The notes beneath the pieces are model-generated. The model was not told the DNA's origin. It searched no databases and saw only the letters and a program-made list of their open reading frames with translations. 64,000 bases of DNA from Mageeibacillus sp. (GTDB lineage: Bacteria; Bacillota; Clostridia; Saccharofermentanales; Saccharofermentanaceae), in contig JAKVLB010000009.1 in assembly GCA_022484595.1 (NCBI GenBank), positions 1 to 64,000 of the forward strand, given 5' to 3'. Shown here one piece after another: positions 47,503 through 58,362 of the stretch (position 1 is its first letter; each line of letters opens with the position of its first letter). The translations under genes and the position numbers were made by a program.

Positions 47503-47739
47503 ATGGAGCGTTTCCTTTCAAAACTGTTCGAGAGAATGCAGAATACAAAAGCCGGCACGGTCTTTGCTTTTGTGTTTTTCATTGTCGGTATTCTTCTTTG
47601 CATATTCGGCATTTTTAAAACTTTATTTATTGTGATTTTTACGGCAGTAGGTTTCTTTGTTGGTTCATTCCTGTTCAGTGACATGAGTAAATTCAAACAG
47701 TTTCTTGACCGGATACTGCCGCCTGGGAGGGTAAGATGA
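47503..47739 (+). CDS. DUF2273-like small membrane protein
   Basis: GTVFAFVFFIVGILLCIFGIFKTLFIVIFTAVGFFVGSFL; asp23/amaP context. Confidence 0.75.
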   Translation: MERFLSKLFERMQNTKAGTVFAFVFFIVGILLCIFGIFKTLFIVIFTAVGFFVGSFLFSDMSKFKQFLDRILPPGRVR

Positions 47740-48134
47740 GCCGAAGTGAGACTCGTGAGAATGCTTTGCTGTTTATGTTCCAAAGCTATTTCAGAACTGA
47801 TCCTGTAGCGGGTCAGCTCGAGATGTTCAAGGAACTGTATCCTGATGTTACCGGTGATGCGGTATATTTTACGGATATAGTTTATGGTGTTACAAACAAG
47901 AGGAAAGAGATTGACGATAAGTTTGTTCCGTTTCTTAAGAACTGGAAAATTGAGAGACTTCCTACTCTTGACAGAATTGTTCTTGAGATGGCTGTTTATG
48001 AGATACTCTTCATGGAAGATATTCCTGTCAGTGTATCAATTAACGAGGCTGTGAAGCTGTCCAAGAAATACGGTACTGAGAATTCATCTTCATATATAAA
48101 CGGAGTTCTGAGCAGCTTTGAGAAGAGCCTCTGA
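47736..48134 (+). CDS. nusB: Transcription antitermination factor NusB
   Basis: SRSETRENALLFMFQSYF...IPVSVSINEAVKLSKKYGTENSSSYINGVL. Confidence 0.95.
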   Translation: MSRSETRENALLFMFQSYFRTDPVAGQLEMFKELYPDVTGDAVYFTDIVYGVTNKRKEIDDKFVPFLKNWKIERLPTLDRIVLEMAVYEILFMEDIPVSVSINEAVKLSKKYGTENSSSYINGVLSSFEKSL

Positions 48135-48149
48135 TGAGGAATTTGCTTA

Positions 48150-49367
48150 ATGTATAAATTTGAGAATGTATCTTCGCTCAATAATTTTATCAGAAGCGTG
48201 TTCGCTGACAACGAGATTCTGTCGGACTTCATGCTGACAGGCGAGATATCTTCTTATACTGTCTCCTCACGCGGACACGCGTATTTTACCCTAAAAGATG
48301 CAGGGGCTGTAATCAGCTGCGTTATCTTTGCCGGATATCTGTCGCAGGTCTCATTTCGGCCGGTAATAGGCGATAAAGTCGTTGTAACAGGGAAAATTGA
48401 CTATTATACCGTTGGCGGAAGACTTCAGATGATAGTCGATACAATGCGGAAAAGCGGCGAAGGAGACCTTCATGAACAGTATAAGAAGCTGTTCGACAAG
48501 CTTGAGAAAGAAGGACTATTCTCACCGGAACACAAGCGTCCGCTTCCGGTTCTGCCTCGCAGAATCGGAGTAATAACTTCCGCTTCAGGACGTGTGATAT
48601 CAGATATTGTAAATACAATCCGCAAACGTAATCCGTATTTTGACCTTCTTCTGTATCCTGCAAGCGTTCAGGGCGAGAATTGCCCGCGAGAAGTTATCGC
48701 GGGACTTGATTATTTCTATAAACGTCACAATGTTGACGTTATTATTGTCGCGCGCGGGGGCGGCTCTTATGAGGATCTGTTCGGATTCAACGATGAGGGA
48801 ATAGCCCGCAAGGTTTATGAAATAGATATTCCCGTAATATCAGCCATCGGACACGATCCTGATATTACGATTCTCGACTATGTGGCTGATTTGCGCGCAC
48901 CTACGCCTACCGGAGCGGCGGAATATGTTATAGCTGTTTACGGCGATCAGAAGAATATTGTCGACAACCTGTCGCTCAACCTGGATCTTGCTGTCAGCGG
49001 TTATGTAAACAGCAGAAGGAATATACTGAACGGTCTTATCAACCATAAGGCTCTTCATTCTCCCACTTATTACTGCAGGAACCAGCGTGTTGTTCTGTCG
49101 GGACTGGAAGAACGCCTAAGAAGCACTATGACGGATATAGTGAAGACCCGAAGGGGCAGCCTTGACAAGGCATTTTCCGGACTCAATAATCTCAATCCGA
49201 AGAACGTACTTAAGCGCGGTTATTCATATGTAAGCAGTTCAAACGGAGAGGCCATAGAGTCTGTAAGAAGTATGGCCAAGGGCGATATAATTGAGATTGT
49301 TTTCGCCGACGGCAGCGCGTCAGGACAGATAAATGAAGTAAATGCAAATAATGAAACAGGAGAATAA
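48150..49367 (+). CDS. xseA: Exodeoxyribonuclease VII large subunit
   Basis: GEISSYTVSSRGHAYFTLKDAGAVISCVIF, VIIVARGGGSYEDLFGFNDE, ISAIGHDPDITILDYVADLRAPTPTGAAE. Confidence 0.97.
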   Translation: MYKFENVSSLNNFIRSVFADNEILSDFMLTGEISSYTVSSRGHAYFTLKDAGAVISCVIFAGYLSQVSFRPVIGDKVVVTGKIDYYTVGGRLQMIVDTMRKSGEGDLHEQYKKLFDKLEKEGLFSPEHKRPLPVLPRRIGVITSASGRVISDIVNTIRKRNPYFDLLLYPASVQGENCPREVIAGLDYFYKRHNVDVIIVARGGGSYEDLFGFNDEGIARKVYEIDIPVISAIGHDPDITILDYVADLRAPTPTGAAEYVIAVYGDQKNIVDNLSLNLDLAVSGYVNSRRNILNGLINHKALHSPTYYCRNQRVVLSGLEERLRSTMTDIVKTRRGSLDKAFSGLNNLNPKNVLKRGYSYVSSSNGEAIESVRSMAKGDIIEIVFADGSASGQINEVNANNETGE

Positions 49368-49371
49368 AGCG

Positions 49372-49602
49372 ATGGAAGATGAACAGATGACATATGAGAG
49401 CGCTATCGCGGAGCTCAAACAACTGATCAACACTTTGAACGAGGGCAGAACAACGCTTGATGAGTCGATTAAGCTTTATTCAAGGGGAATAGAGCTCGCC
49501 TCGTTCTGTGACAAGCGTCTTAAGGAGGTTGAACAGAAAATTTCTGCTGTTAACTCTGAATCCGGAGAAGATATTCTGAATATAAGTAAGGAAGATGTGT
49601 GA
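49372..49602 (+). CDS. xseB: Exodeoxyribonuclease VII small subunit
   Basis: MTYESAIAELKQLINTLNEGRTTLDESIKLYSRGIELASFC. Confidence 0.95.
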   Translation: MEDEQMTYESAIAELKQLINTLNEGRTTLDESIKLYSRGIELASFCDKRLKEVEQKISAVNSESGEDILNISKEDV

Positions 49603-50519
49603 TGGAACGAATTGAGTCGCTGATAAGTGATTGCGAGAGCTGGATACTTCCGGAGCTTCAGAATGTATTCGATTCAGAAAGCCGTGACGACATTACGGTA
49701 AAGGCAGCGTTATACAGCCTTCTGGCAGGCGGCAAGCGTCTCAGGCCGCTGATGATGAAGATGACTTATGAGATGATGGGCGGGGATCGCCTGAAGGAAG
49801 ACGACGTAAGATATTTCGCCGCTTCGCTTGAGATGATACACACATATTCTCTTATTCATGATGACCTCCCGGCAATGGATAATGACGATCTGAGAAGGGG
49901 ACAGCCAACATGCCACAAAATGTTTGGCGAAGGGATAGCGGTACTTGCAGGAGATCTGCTTCTTAACCGCGCGTATGAACGGCTGTTCACGCTGTGTCTG
50001 GACAGGCCTGAGTACACATATGCAGCACGTATGATGTGTGACAGAGCCGGAATCAACGGTATGGTTGGCGGGCAGAGCATAGATCTTGACTGCGAAGGCA
50101 GGAATATTCCGATTGAGAAGCTTTATGAGCTTCAGGAGAAGAAGACAGGAGCTCTGATTGAGAGCGCTATTGTAACACCTTACTATATTTTGCGCGGCAC
50201 TGACAGCAGGTCCGCTGCAAATGACAGCAGCGTCATGCTTCTTAAGGCGCTCGCATCTCATATCGGTCTTGCTTTCCAGATTAAAGACGACATTCTCGAT
50301 GTGACTTCTTCTTCGGAAGTTCTGGGAAAGAATGTCGGCAAGGACGCAAGAGACGAGAAATCAACTTTCGTGACTCTGTTAGGCTTTGATAATGCGAAAA
50401 CGAAGCTCGCTGATGAGATTGACCTTGCTTCTGATGTCCTTAATAAGTTGACAGATTTTGGCTATAATACAAATGATTACAGGGTGCTTACCGACTATCT
50501 TTACAGCCGTGATAAGTGA
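49602..50519 (+). CDS. ispA: Polyprenyl (farnesyl/geranyl) diphosphate synthase
   Basis: LLAGGKRLRPLM, DDLPAMDNDDLRRG, FQIKDDILDVT. Confidence 0.95.
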   Translation: MERIESLISDCESWILPELQNVFDSESRDDITVKAALYSLLAGGKRLRPLMMKMTYEMMGGDRLKEDDVRYFAASLEMIHTYSLIHDDLPAMDNDDLRRGQPTCHKMFGEGIAVLAGDLLLNRAYERLFTLCLDRPEYTYAARMMCDRAGINGMVGGQSIDLDCEGRNIPIEKLYELQEKKTGALIESAIVTPYYILRGTDSRSAANDSSVMLLKALASHIGLAFQIKDDILDVTSSSEVLGKNVGKDARDEKSTFVTLLGFDNAKTKLADEIDLASDVLNKLTDFGYNTNDYRVLTDYLYSRDK

Positions 50520-50546
50520 TTTGTTTACAGGAAGTTTGCTATAAAT

Positions 50547-52433
50547 ATGGATTACAGGTTTTTGGGTAAGGCTATGACGCCGGAGCAGCTGAGTTCCATG
50601 TCTGATAAGGACAGGAACATTCTCTGCGCCGAGCTCAGAGATAAGATACTCAATACGGTTTCTCAAAACGGCGGGCACCTCGCGAGCAACCTCGGTGTTG
50701 TGGAACTTACCGTGGCAATGCTGTCGGTCTTCGATTATAAAAGAGACAGTATTGTTTTCGACGTGGGACACCAGTCTTATTCCTATAAGCTACTTACTGG
50801 CAGATTTGAACGCTTCGATACGCTTCGGCGCAAGGGCGGAATATCAGGGTTTCCGAGAATTTCCGAGTCTCCCTACGACGCATTCGACACAGGACACAGT
50901 TCAACGTCTATTTCCGCGGCTTTGGGAATTGCTAGGGCCAGAGACCTCAACAAAGAGCAGAAATATGTCGTTGCACTGATCGGAGACGGCGCTTTGACGG
51001 GCGGGCTGTCGTACGAGGCTATTAACGACCTTGGCCACAGTAAAACTAAAATGCTTGTAATTCTCAATGACAACGAGATGAGTATTGACAGGAATGTCGG
51101 CGGTCTGTCCAAGTATCTTTCTAAGCTCAGAATTTCAAGCGGCTACATATCAGCGAAGAAAACAACAGAATCATTTCTCAAACGTCTCGGAATTGTCGGA
51201 AGGGCACTTATAAGAATTATTATTGCCATTAAAGATTTTTTCCGCTTCCTCATTTACAGAAAGAAGCCTTCTATGTTTGAGGATCTGGGACTCAACTATT
51301 ACGGTCCCGTTGACGGACATAATACCGCCCAGCTCATAAAGGCATTCAAAGCCGTCAAGGATATCGACGACCCGGTTATAATCCACGTTCTGACCAGAAA
51401 AGGCAAGGGCTATTCCTTTGCTGAGAATAATCCTTCCGATTATCACGGCGTGTCATCTTTTGATCTGGCCTGCGGGGTATCGAAAACAGGCAAGGGAAGT
51501 TATACCACTGCTTTTGGCGGGGCGCTGTGCGAGCTCGCCGAGAAGAATCATAAGATTGTGGCGGTGTCTGCCGCCATGTCACAGGGAACCGGCCTTGAAC
51601 CGTTCTCGATGAGATTTCCGTCACGGTTCTTTGACTGCGGAATAGCGGAAGAGCACTGTGTTACGATGGCAGGCGGTATGGCCGTATCAGGTTATATTCC
51701 TGTTGTTGCCATTTATTCTTCGTTCCTTCAGAGAGCCTATGACCAGATGATATCAGATGTCTGTTTTATGAACAGCCACGTTGTTTTCGCTATTGACAGA
51801 GCCGGATTTGTTGGCGCAGACGGTCATACCCATCATGGTCTTCTTGATCTGTCGTATCTCAACTCAATGGTGAATATGACGGTATTTGCACCGCGTGATT
51901 ACAGGGATCTTCGCAACTGCCTTTTCTATGCCGTAAATGAAGTAAAAGGACCGGTGGCGCTCAGATATCCTCGCGGGAGTTCTCCTTTTGAACAGGATGC
52001 AGCTCTGTATGACGATCCCGCCGACTGCATCAGGCCGCATGTTGTTTCAAGGCGCGGCAGTGATTTTGCAGTCATATCGATAGGGAAGCTTTGTCTTGAA
52101 GCAGAGCGGAGTATGGCAGAACTTGAGAATGAAGGTTTCTGCGGATTGCATATCAATCTGTCGCTGGTAAAGCCTGTTCCTGCTGAGCTTATATGTGAGC
52201 TTGTCTCAGGTATTGGTAATGTCTTTACTGTCGAGGAGGGAATATTGAGCGGCGGTGTCGGTGAGTCCATAGGAAGAGAGCTTGCGGACTGCAGCTCTTC
52301 AAGCTCCTGCAGAGTAATAAACATCGCAGCGGGCTCGCCTTTGATCAAGGCTTCTACGCCTGATGATCAGCTCAGGACCGCGGGTCTTGACAGTGAATCC
52401 ATAACATCCAGGATAGTCTCAATTTTGTCGTAG
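50547..52433 (+). CDS. dxs: 1-deoxy-D-xylulose-5-phosphate synthase
   Basis: FDVGHQSYSYKLLTGR, GDGALTGGLSYEAIND, GVVDGH-type GPVDGHN, DRAGFVGADGHTHHGLLD. Confidence 0.97.
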   Translation: MDYRFLGKAMTPEQLSSMSDKDRNILCAELRDKILNTVSQNGGHLASNLGVVELTVAMLSVFDYKRDSIVFDVGHQSYSYKLLTGRFERFDTLRRKGGISGFPRISESPYDAFDTGHSSTSISAALGIARARDLNKEQKYVVALIGDGALTGGLSYEAINDLGHSKTKMLVILNDNEMSIDRNVGGLSKYLSKLRISSGYISAKKTTESFLKRLGIVGRALIRIIIAIKDFFRFLIYRKKPSMFEDLGLNYYGPVDGHNTAQLIKAFKAVKDIDDPVIIHVLTRKGKGYSFAENNPSDYHGVSSFDLACGVSKTGKGSYTTAFGGALCELAEKNHKIVAVSAAMSQGTGLEPFSMRFPSRFFDCGIAEEHCVTMAGGMAVSGYIPVVAIYSSFLQRAYDQMISDVCFMNSHVVFAIDRAGFVGADGHTHHGLLDLSYLNSMVNMTVFAPRDYRDLRNCLFYAVNEVKGPVALRYPRGSSPFEQDAALYDDPADCIRPHVVSRRGSDFAVISIGKLCLEAERSMAELENEGFCGLHINLSLVKPVPAELICELVSGIGNVFTVEEGILSGGVGESIGRELADCSSSSSCRVINIAAGSPLIKASTPDDQLRTAGLDSESITSRIVSILS

Positions 52434-52506
52434 AAGTCAATTTGGTATGTATTTTTATGCAAATAAATGATTAAATATTACCAGCGATAATTTAAGGAAG
52501 TGCAGT

Positions 52507-53382
52507 ATGAATTACGGTATTGTATCCAACAAAACACGCGACATCAATTATGAGATTGCGATTAGAGTTGCAAAGCTGATTATTGATCACGGCCATACGC
52601 CTGTATTCGAGAAGAGCCTGTCATCAGTGCTTAAAGGTGCTCCTGAAGGCACTGTTTTCAAGGATTTTGACAGTATAGAATTAAAGACAATCATCTCTGT
52701 CGGCGGTGACGGCACATTCCTCTCGGTAGTAGCCGGATACAGGGAGCTTGACACGGAGTTTATAGGAATTAACAAAGGGAGTATCGGTTTCCTCACCGAG
52801 ATTAATGTTGAGGATCTGGATTGTGATATAGCGCTGCTTACTTCCGGTAAATATCTTACACAGGAGAGGACTCAGCTCAAGGTTGAGGTATACGGCAGCG
52901 ACGGCAGGCTTAAGGGCTCCTCGGTCTGTCTGAATGATATTATGATTGTCCGCGGCGTCAAGCCTCATATTACAAGGCTTGAGCTGTCGATAGACGGTCA
53001 GAAGGTTGAGAAATTCTACGGAGACGGACTGGTTATTGCGACGGCAACAGGTTCGTCAGCGTATTCGCTTGCCGCCGGCGGACCGCTGCTTATGCCGACG
53101 ATGAAGGATATGATTGTAACCCCGATCTGTTCGCATACATTATATGGTTTTACTTATGTCGCAGGTCCTGACAGCGTTATAAGAGTCGATCTTGATGATT
53201 TCGAGACAGCACCGCTCATCTGTCCTGACGGAAGGGATTTTTTGGAACTTGAGAAGTATGATTCAATCGTTATCTGCAGATATAACAAGGTACTGCGCAC
53301 CGCAACGCTTAAGAATGATAATTTCTTCAGCGATGTGCGCAAGAAGATAGTACAGAGAGGTTCATTCTATGAAAATTGCTAA
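52507..53382 (+). CDS. nadK: NAD kinase
   Basis: SVGGDGTFLSVV, GINKGSIGFLTEIN, GDGLVIATATGSSAYSLAAGGP. Confidence 0.95.
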   Translation: MNYGIVSNKTRDINYEIAIRVAKLIIDHGHTPVFEKSLSSVLKGAPEGTVFKDFDSIELKTIISVGGDGTFLSVVAGYRELDTEFIGINKGSIGFLTEINVEDLDCDIALLTSGKYLTQERTQLKVEVYGSDGRLKGSSVCLNDIMIVRGVKPHITRLELSIDGQKVEKFYGDGLVIATATGSSAYSLAAGGPLLMPTMKDMIVTPICSHTLYGFTYVAGPDSVIRVDLDDFETAPLICPDGRDFLELEKYDSIVICRYNKVLRTATLKNDNFFSDVRKKIVQRGSFYENC

Positions 53383-53833
53383 GAACTCAAGACAGGAAAT
53401 GATAATCAAGCTTATCAGAGAGAATAATATATCGACGCAGGATGAACTAACCGAACTCGTCAGGAAGAACGGTTTTGATGCAACGCAGGCGACATGTTCA
53501 AGAGATATAAAGGAGCTTGGAATCATAAAGATTACTTTGCCGAATAATACTTCCGTATATCACGTTCTTGAGAGAACGGGCGATATTGCGCCGGGAAGAC
53601 TTTTGTCGGTGTTCACTAATTCTATCGTGTCAGTTCAGTCAGCGATGAATATTCTTGTAATTAAGACTTTGCCGGGAATGGCTCAGGCAGCCGCTTCCGC
53701 TCTGGATTCAATTCATCTGGACGATTGTATAGGGACAATTGCCGGAGACGACACAGTATTTGTGGCATCTACCGGAAGCAAGGAAGCAAAGGCACTGGTA
53801 ACTACAATACGCGGGCTTATGGAGCAGGCTTGA
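53369..53833 (+). CDS. argR: Arginine repressor ArgR
   Basis: STQDELTELVRKNGFDATQATCSRDIKELGI...LDDCIGTIAGDDTVFV. Confidence 0.95.
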   Translation: MKIAKNSRQEMIIKLIRENNISTQDELTELVRKNGFDATQATCSRDIKELGIIKITLPNNTSVYHVLERTGDIAPGRLLSVFTNSIVSVQSAMNILVIKTLPGMAQAAASALDSIHLDDCIGTIAGDDTVFVASTGSKEAKALVTTIRGLMEQA

Positions 53834-53834
53834 T

Positions 53835-55520
53835 ATGCTGATGAGACTGGAAATCCGCGATTTTGCGGTTATATCCAATATGGTTTTCGAGCCGTCATAC
53901 GGACTCAACGTGATAAGCGGTGAGACCGGTGCCGGCAAGAGCCTTATAGTCGACGCCATAAGTCTGATACTCGGAGCCAAGGCGTCCCGCAACCTCATAA
54001 GATCAGGTAAGTCAAGCTGTTTCGTTGAGGCTTGCTTCGACTGTTCGGATTTAAGCGCAGCTGAATTTACAGATATGTTAAATGACAGCGGAATAGATGC
54101 GGAAGACGGAACACTTATTATTTCAAGGACAGTATATGACAGCGGCAAGAGTATCGCCAGAATTAACGGTGCAGGCGTAACGATGACCGTTCTTAAAGAG
54201 ATTACGTCATTCCTTGTGGACATTCACGGTCAGCATGATACTCAGAGAATATTCGACGAGAAGTCACATGTTGCCCTGCTGGACAGTTACGGCGGCGAAG
54301 AACTGACAGCGGCGAGAGAGAATTATCTGTCGCACCTTGCGGATTACAGAGGTGTGGTCACGAGATTAAGACAGATATCTTCTTCACCGGATTATCTTGA
54401 CAGACGCCGTGAATATCTGGAATATGTTGTCAAAGAGATAGATGAAGCAGGTTTTTGTGATGGGGACGAAGAGAAGCTCCATGAGATAAAAGAGAAGCTT
54501 CAGGTCAATGAAGCAACGGCTCTGGGATTGTCGGACGCCTTGGCGTCGCTTACAGGCGACGGAACGGGCCGCTGTGCATCAGACGGGGTAAAGTATGCCG
54601 CGCAGAGCCTGTCCGGCGTATCCGCCAAGGATTCCAGTGTCAGGAATATAGCTGAACGTGCCAATAATATATCTTTAGAGCTGGATGCTCTGACTCAGGA
54701 TCTGAACCGTATGTCTGATGACCTTGAATATGACCCGTCGTTAAAAGAGGAGACAGAGAGAAGAATAGGTCTTCTCTATGACCTGAAAGCCAAGTATGGT
54801 TCCACTATCAAAGAGATTAATGAGTTTGCCGAACAGTCGAGAACAGAACTGTCGTCGATTGACGACAACAAGGATCTTGAGAAGAAACTTCAGAAGGACC
54901 GCCGCGCGATTGAGCATGAACTGCTTGATGCTGCCTACAAACTGACGGCGAAAAGGACGGAAGCCGCCGGATGTCTGTCATCGGAGATTGTAGCGGAATT
55001 ATCTGATCTTGAGATGAACGGCGCGAGATTTGAGGTGTCATTCACAAGACACGAGAAGTCGAAATTCTTCTCGTCCTCCGGTATTGACGATGTCGCTTTC
55101 AGATTCAGCGCCAATCCCGGACAGGAGCTGAGGCCGCTGTCGTCAATCGTCTCGGGCGGCGAGGCGTCGAGGATAATGCTTGCTATAAAGAATATTCTCA
55201 GCAGATGTGATTCTACGCCGACGCTTATTTTCGATGAGATTGACACAGGAGTTTCCGGAAAGGCCTCGCGTGCGATTGCCAATAAACTAAGGTCAATTTC
55301 TGTAGCTCATCAGGTACTTTGCGTCACTCACACCGCACAGATCGCCGCCGGAGCGCACTGCAATTTCATGCTGTCAAAAACTGTCTCGGACGGCGATACG
55401 CAGACAGTCTGCGACGCACTTGACTATCAGGGACGTATACGTGAAGTGTCGCGCCTCCTGTCCGGTGATTATAAGGATTCTTCGCTTAATCTGGCTCGTG
55501 AGCTCTGTGAATCGTTCTGA
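53835..55520 (+). CDS. recN: DNA repair protein RecN
   Basis: NVISGETGAGKSLIVDAISLILGAKAS, LIFDEIDTGVSGKASRAIANKL. Confidence 0.97.
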   Translation: MLMRLEIRDFAVISNMVFEPSYGLNVISGETGAGKSLIVDAISLILGAKASRNLIRSGKSSCFVEACFDCSDLSAAEFTDMLNDSGIDAEDGTLIISRTVYDSGKSIARINGAGVTMTVLKEITSFLVDIHGQHDTQRIFDEKSHVALLDSYGGEELTAARENYLSHLADYRGVVTRLRQISSSPDYLDRRREYLEYVVKEIDEAGFCDGDEEKLHEIKEKLQVNEATALGLSDALASLTGDGTGRCASDGVKYAAQSLSGVSAKDSSVRNIAERANNISLELDALTQDLNRMSDDLEYDPSLKEETERRIGLLYDLKAKYGSTIKEINEFAEQSRTELSSIDDNKDLEKKLQKDRRAIEHELLDAAYKLTAKRTEAAGCLSSEIVAELSDLEMNGARFEVSFTRHEKSKFFSSSGIDDVAFRFSANPGQELRPLSSIVSGGEASRIMLAIKNILSRCDSTPTLIFDEIDTGVSGKASRAIANKLRSISVAHQVLCVTHTAQIAAGAHCNFMLSKTVSDGDTQTVCDALDYQGRIREVSRLLSGDYKDSSLNLARELCESF

Positions 55521-56404
55521 TTCAGAATTTCCTTCATATCGGAAGGAATATCCGTCTCAAAGGTACGTGTTATCCCCGCAAACGGGTCATAGAAACTCAG
55601 TCGGTATGCATGCAGAGCGACTCTGCCGATTTTCTCATCCAGCAGCATAGAACCCGGAAAATCCTGACTCGGATTGTCTTCCGAATTAGGTCCGTACAGG
55701 CCGTCTCCCAGAAGAGGGTGTCCCATATATCTGGAATGTGTGCGAATCTGGTGACACCTTCCGGTAAGCAGTCTGAATTCTACGAGTGATATATCCTTGT
55801 CTTCTATGTATTCCAGCGTTTTGTACTCCGTAACCGAAGGCTTTCCGTCAGGAGTGCAGTCTCTTATCATGACAGAGCCTTCCCGTCTTGCGATAGGTAC
55901 GTCTATTGTGCCGCACTCCGGATTGTAATGACCGTAACACAAGGCTTTGTAAGACTTCTCGATGTTGCCGTAGCTGTGAATCGTGTTATGCGAATATCCG
56001 TCCTTGGCAATGATTATCAGGCCTGAAGTCTCCCGGTCGAGCCTCATTACCGGATGCAGAGTTCTGTCCGAAAGCTGCGTTATCAGAGAGTCGTCAAGGT
56101 GGCCGTGAGTGGGATGCGTTACCATTCCGGACGGTTTGTTTATCACCGCGTAATGATCATCCTCGAAAAGTATCTGAACGTTGGCAGGCCGGTTCAGCAT
56201 ATAAGTCGAATCTTCATACTCGATGAACAGCTCGTCGCCCTCCGAGATCCTGTCCCTGATCCTCGCGTGAACCCCGTTAAGATTGACCGTCCCGTATAAT
56301 TTAAGGCGTTTTACCATTACAGAGCTCATAAGAAGTTCTCTGCGCAAATACCGCTGAATCTCACAGCCGTCATACTCTGATGTTATTGTCACTTTGTTTT
56401 TCAT
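55469..56404 (-). CDS. RluA-family pseudouridine synthase
   Basis: VINKPSGMVTHPTHGHLDDSL, HPVMRLDRETSGLIIIAKD, LTGRCHQIRTHSRYMGHPLLGDGLYG. Confidence 0.93.
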   Translation of the reverse strand: MKNKVTITSEYDGCEIQRYLRRELLMSSVMVKRLKLYGTVNLNGVHARIRDRISEGDELFIEYEDSTYMLNRPANVQILFEDDHYAVINKPSGMVTHPTHGHLDDSLITQLSDRTLHPVMRLDRETSGLIIIAKDGYSHNTIHSYGNIEKSYKALCYGHYNPECGTIDVPIARREGSVMIRDCTPDGKPSVTEYKTLEYIEDKDISLVEFRLLTGRCHQIRTHSRYMGHPLLGDGLYGPNSEDNPSQDFPGSMLLDEKIGRVALHAYRLSFYDPFAGITRTFETDIPSDMKEILNQNDSQSSRARLSEESL

Positions 56405-56525
56405 ACGAATATTGTAACAAATATTGACAATAGTCGCTTTTATTTTTACAATACTTAAAGGCTTGTCAGAGCCATTTTTTAATCGTTCTTTGACAACTTA
56501 ATAAATATTGGAGGTGAGTACCAAC

Positions 56526-58100
56526 GTGCCACATATTCAGTTAATAGTAACTGGAATCGTGTGTGCTGTGGTAGGCGCCCTTCTGGGTCTTGTAATTACT
56601 GCAATGTACTTTAAGAAAGGACTTTCTAAGGAACAGAAGCAGCTTGAAGAAGATAAGGTTAAGTCGCAGGACAATGCCAGTTCTTTAATTGCATCAGCAC
56701 AGAAGGAAGCTGAGAACAACAAACGCGATTTGCTCTTACAGGCAAAAGAGGAAGTCTCCCGCGTCCGTTCAGAACTTGAACGCGAAGCGAAGGAGAAGAA
56801 ACAGGAGCTTGCTAAGGAGCGCAACAAGCTTGAGCAGAAGGAAGAGAATATCTCCCGGATTGAAGCAACATGTGAACGCAAGCAGGAAGAGATTGAGAAG
56901 AAGCAGCAGAACGTCGCTGAACTCGAAGCCCGTGCCAGAGATTTTGAATCTCGTAAAAGGACAGAGCTTGAGAGAGTGTCGGGTTTATCTGTAGCGGAAG
57001 CCAAATCGCTGGTGCTTGATGAAGCAGAACGTGAATACAGTCATGATATGGCTGTTATGCTTAAGCAAATGGAAGAGAAGACAAAGCAGGATGCAGATAA
57101 GATTGCAAAAGATATTATTGTCAACGCGATTCAGCGTTATGCATCTGACTATGTTTCCGAGGTTACGGTCTCTGTTGTCAACCTTCCCAACGATGAGATG
57201 AAGGGAAGAATAATCGGTCGTGAAGGCCGTAACATCAGAGCTATTGAGACTATCACAGGTGTTGATCTGATTATCGACGATACACCTGAGGCTATCGTTC
57301 TATCATCTTTCGATCCTTTGAGAAGAGAGATTGCGAGACTTACCATTGAGAAGCTCGTTGTCGACGGCAGAATTCATCCTGCCAGAATTGAGGAGATGGC
57401 TAATAAAGCCAAGAAGGAACTCAATCAGACAATCAAGACTGAAGGTGAGAAGGCCGCATTCGATACCGGCGTAATTAATCTGCATCCTGAGATCATAAAG
57501 ATTCTGGGAAGGCTGCATTATCGTACGTCATACGGTCAGAATGTCCTTCAGCATTCCATTGAGGTTTCATGGCTTGCGTCTATGATGGCGGAAGAGCTCG
57601 GGCTTGATGTAAATCTTGCACGTAGAGCCGGTCTGCTTCATGACATCGGCAAAGCTGTTGACTTTGAACAGGAAGGAACCCATGTACAGCTCGGTGTAGA
57701 GATTGCCAAGAAGTATCATGAGAATCCTAATGTTATCAATTGTATCGAAGCACATCATGGCGATGTTGATCCTTTGATTCCGGAAGCTGTTCTGGTTGCA
57801 GCAGCAGATGCTATTTCTGCCGCAAGACCGGGTGCAAGACGTGAGAATCTTGAGACTTATATAAAGAGAATCGAGAAGCTCGAAGAGATTGCAACAAGTT
57901 TCGATGGAGTTGAGAAGAGCTACGCCATTCAGGCAGGCCGTGAGATTCGTGTCATTGTCACACCTGAGAAGGTTTCTGATGACGAGATGATTCTTAAGGC
58001 TCATGAGATCTGTAAGAAGATTGAGGATGAACTGGATTATCCGGGACAGATCAAAGTAAATGTAATCAGAGAAACAAGGGCAACCGACGTTGCAAAATAA
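56526..58100 (+). CDS. rny: Ribonuclease Y
   Basis: N-terminal TM, coiled coil, [59 protein letters not shown] start after GGAGGTGAG. Confidence 0.97.
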   Translation: MPHIQLIVTGIVCAVVGALLGLVITAMYFKKGLSKEQKQLEEDKVKSQDNASSLIASAQKEAENNKRDLLLQAKEEVSRVRSELEREAKEKKQELAKERNKLEQKEENISRIEATCERKQEEIEKKQQNVAELEARARDFESRKRTELERVSGLSVAEAKSLVLDEAEREYSHDMAVMLKQMEEKTKQDADKIAKDIIVNAIQRYASDYVSEVTVSVVNLPNDEMKGRIIGREGRNIRAIETITGVDLIIDDTPEAIVLSSFDPLRREIARLTIEKLVVDGRIHPARIEEMANKAKKELNQTIKTEGEKAAFDTGVINLHPEIIKILGRLHYRTSYGQNVLQHSIEVSWLASMMAEELGLDVNLARRAGLLHDIGKAVDFEQEGTHVQLGVEIAKKYHENPNVINCIEAHHGDVDPLIPEAVLVAAADAISAARPGARRENLETYIKRIEKLEEIATSFDGVEKSYAIQAGREIRVIVTPEKVSDDEMILKAHEICKKIEDELDYPGQIKVNVIRETRATDVAK

Positions 58101-58170
58101 AAGTTTATAAGTACCTATATTAAATTATTATTTTATCCGACGTTAGAATTCACTTTAACCAATTATAAAG

Positions 58171-58202
58171 AAGACCGGAAATTTATTTCCGGTCTTTTTT
58201 TG
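58171..58202 (+). terminator. Terminator after rny
   Basis: GACCGGAAAtttaTTTCCGGTCTTTTTTT. Confidence 0.92.
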
Positions 58203-58362
58203 TTCATCAATTGTTTTGTTCGCTTATATCTGCATATATGGTGAGGAGCTGAAAAAGCAGGCAGATGAAACATTATTGGTATCAATGAGGATGGAAATAG
58301 AACTGTCAATATGATAACCTTTGGAAGCAGCAATTTTACTGCTTGGAACGGATGGTGAATTA

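Noticed and set aside
49710-50261. 183 aa minus-strand ORF
   Set aside because: Entirely antisense to the polyprenyl synthase gene; no domain, no SD.
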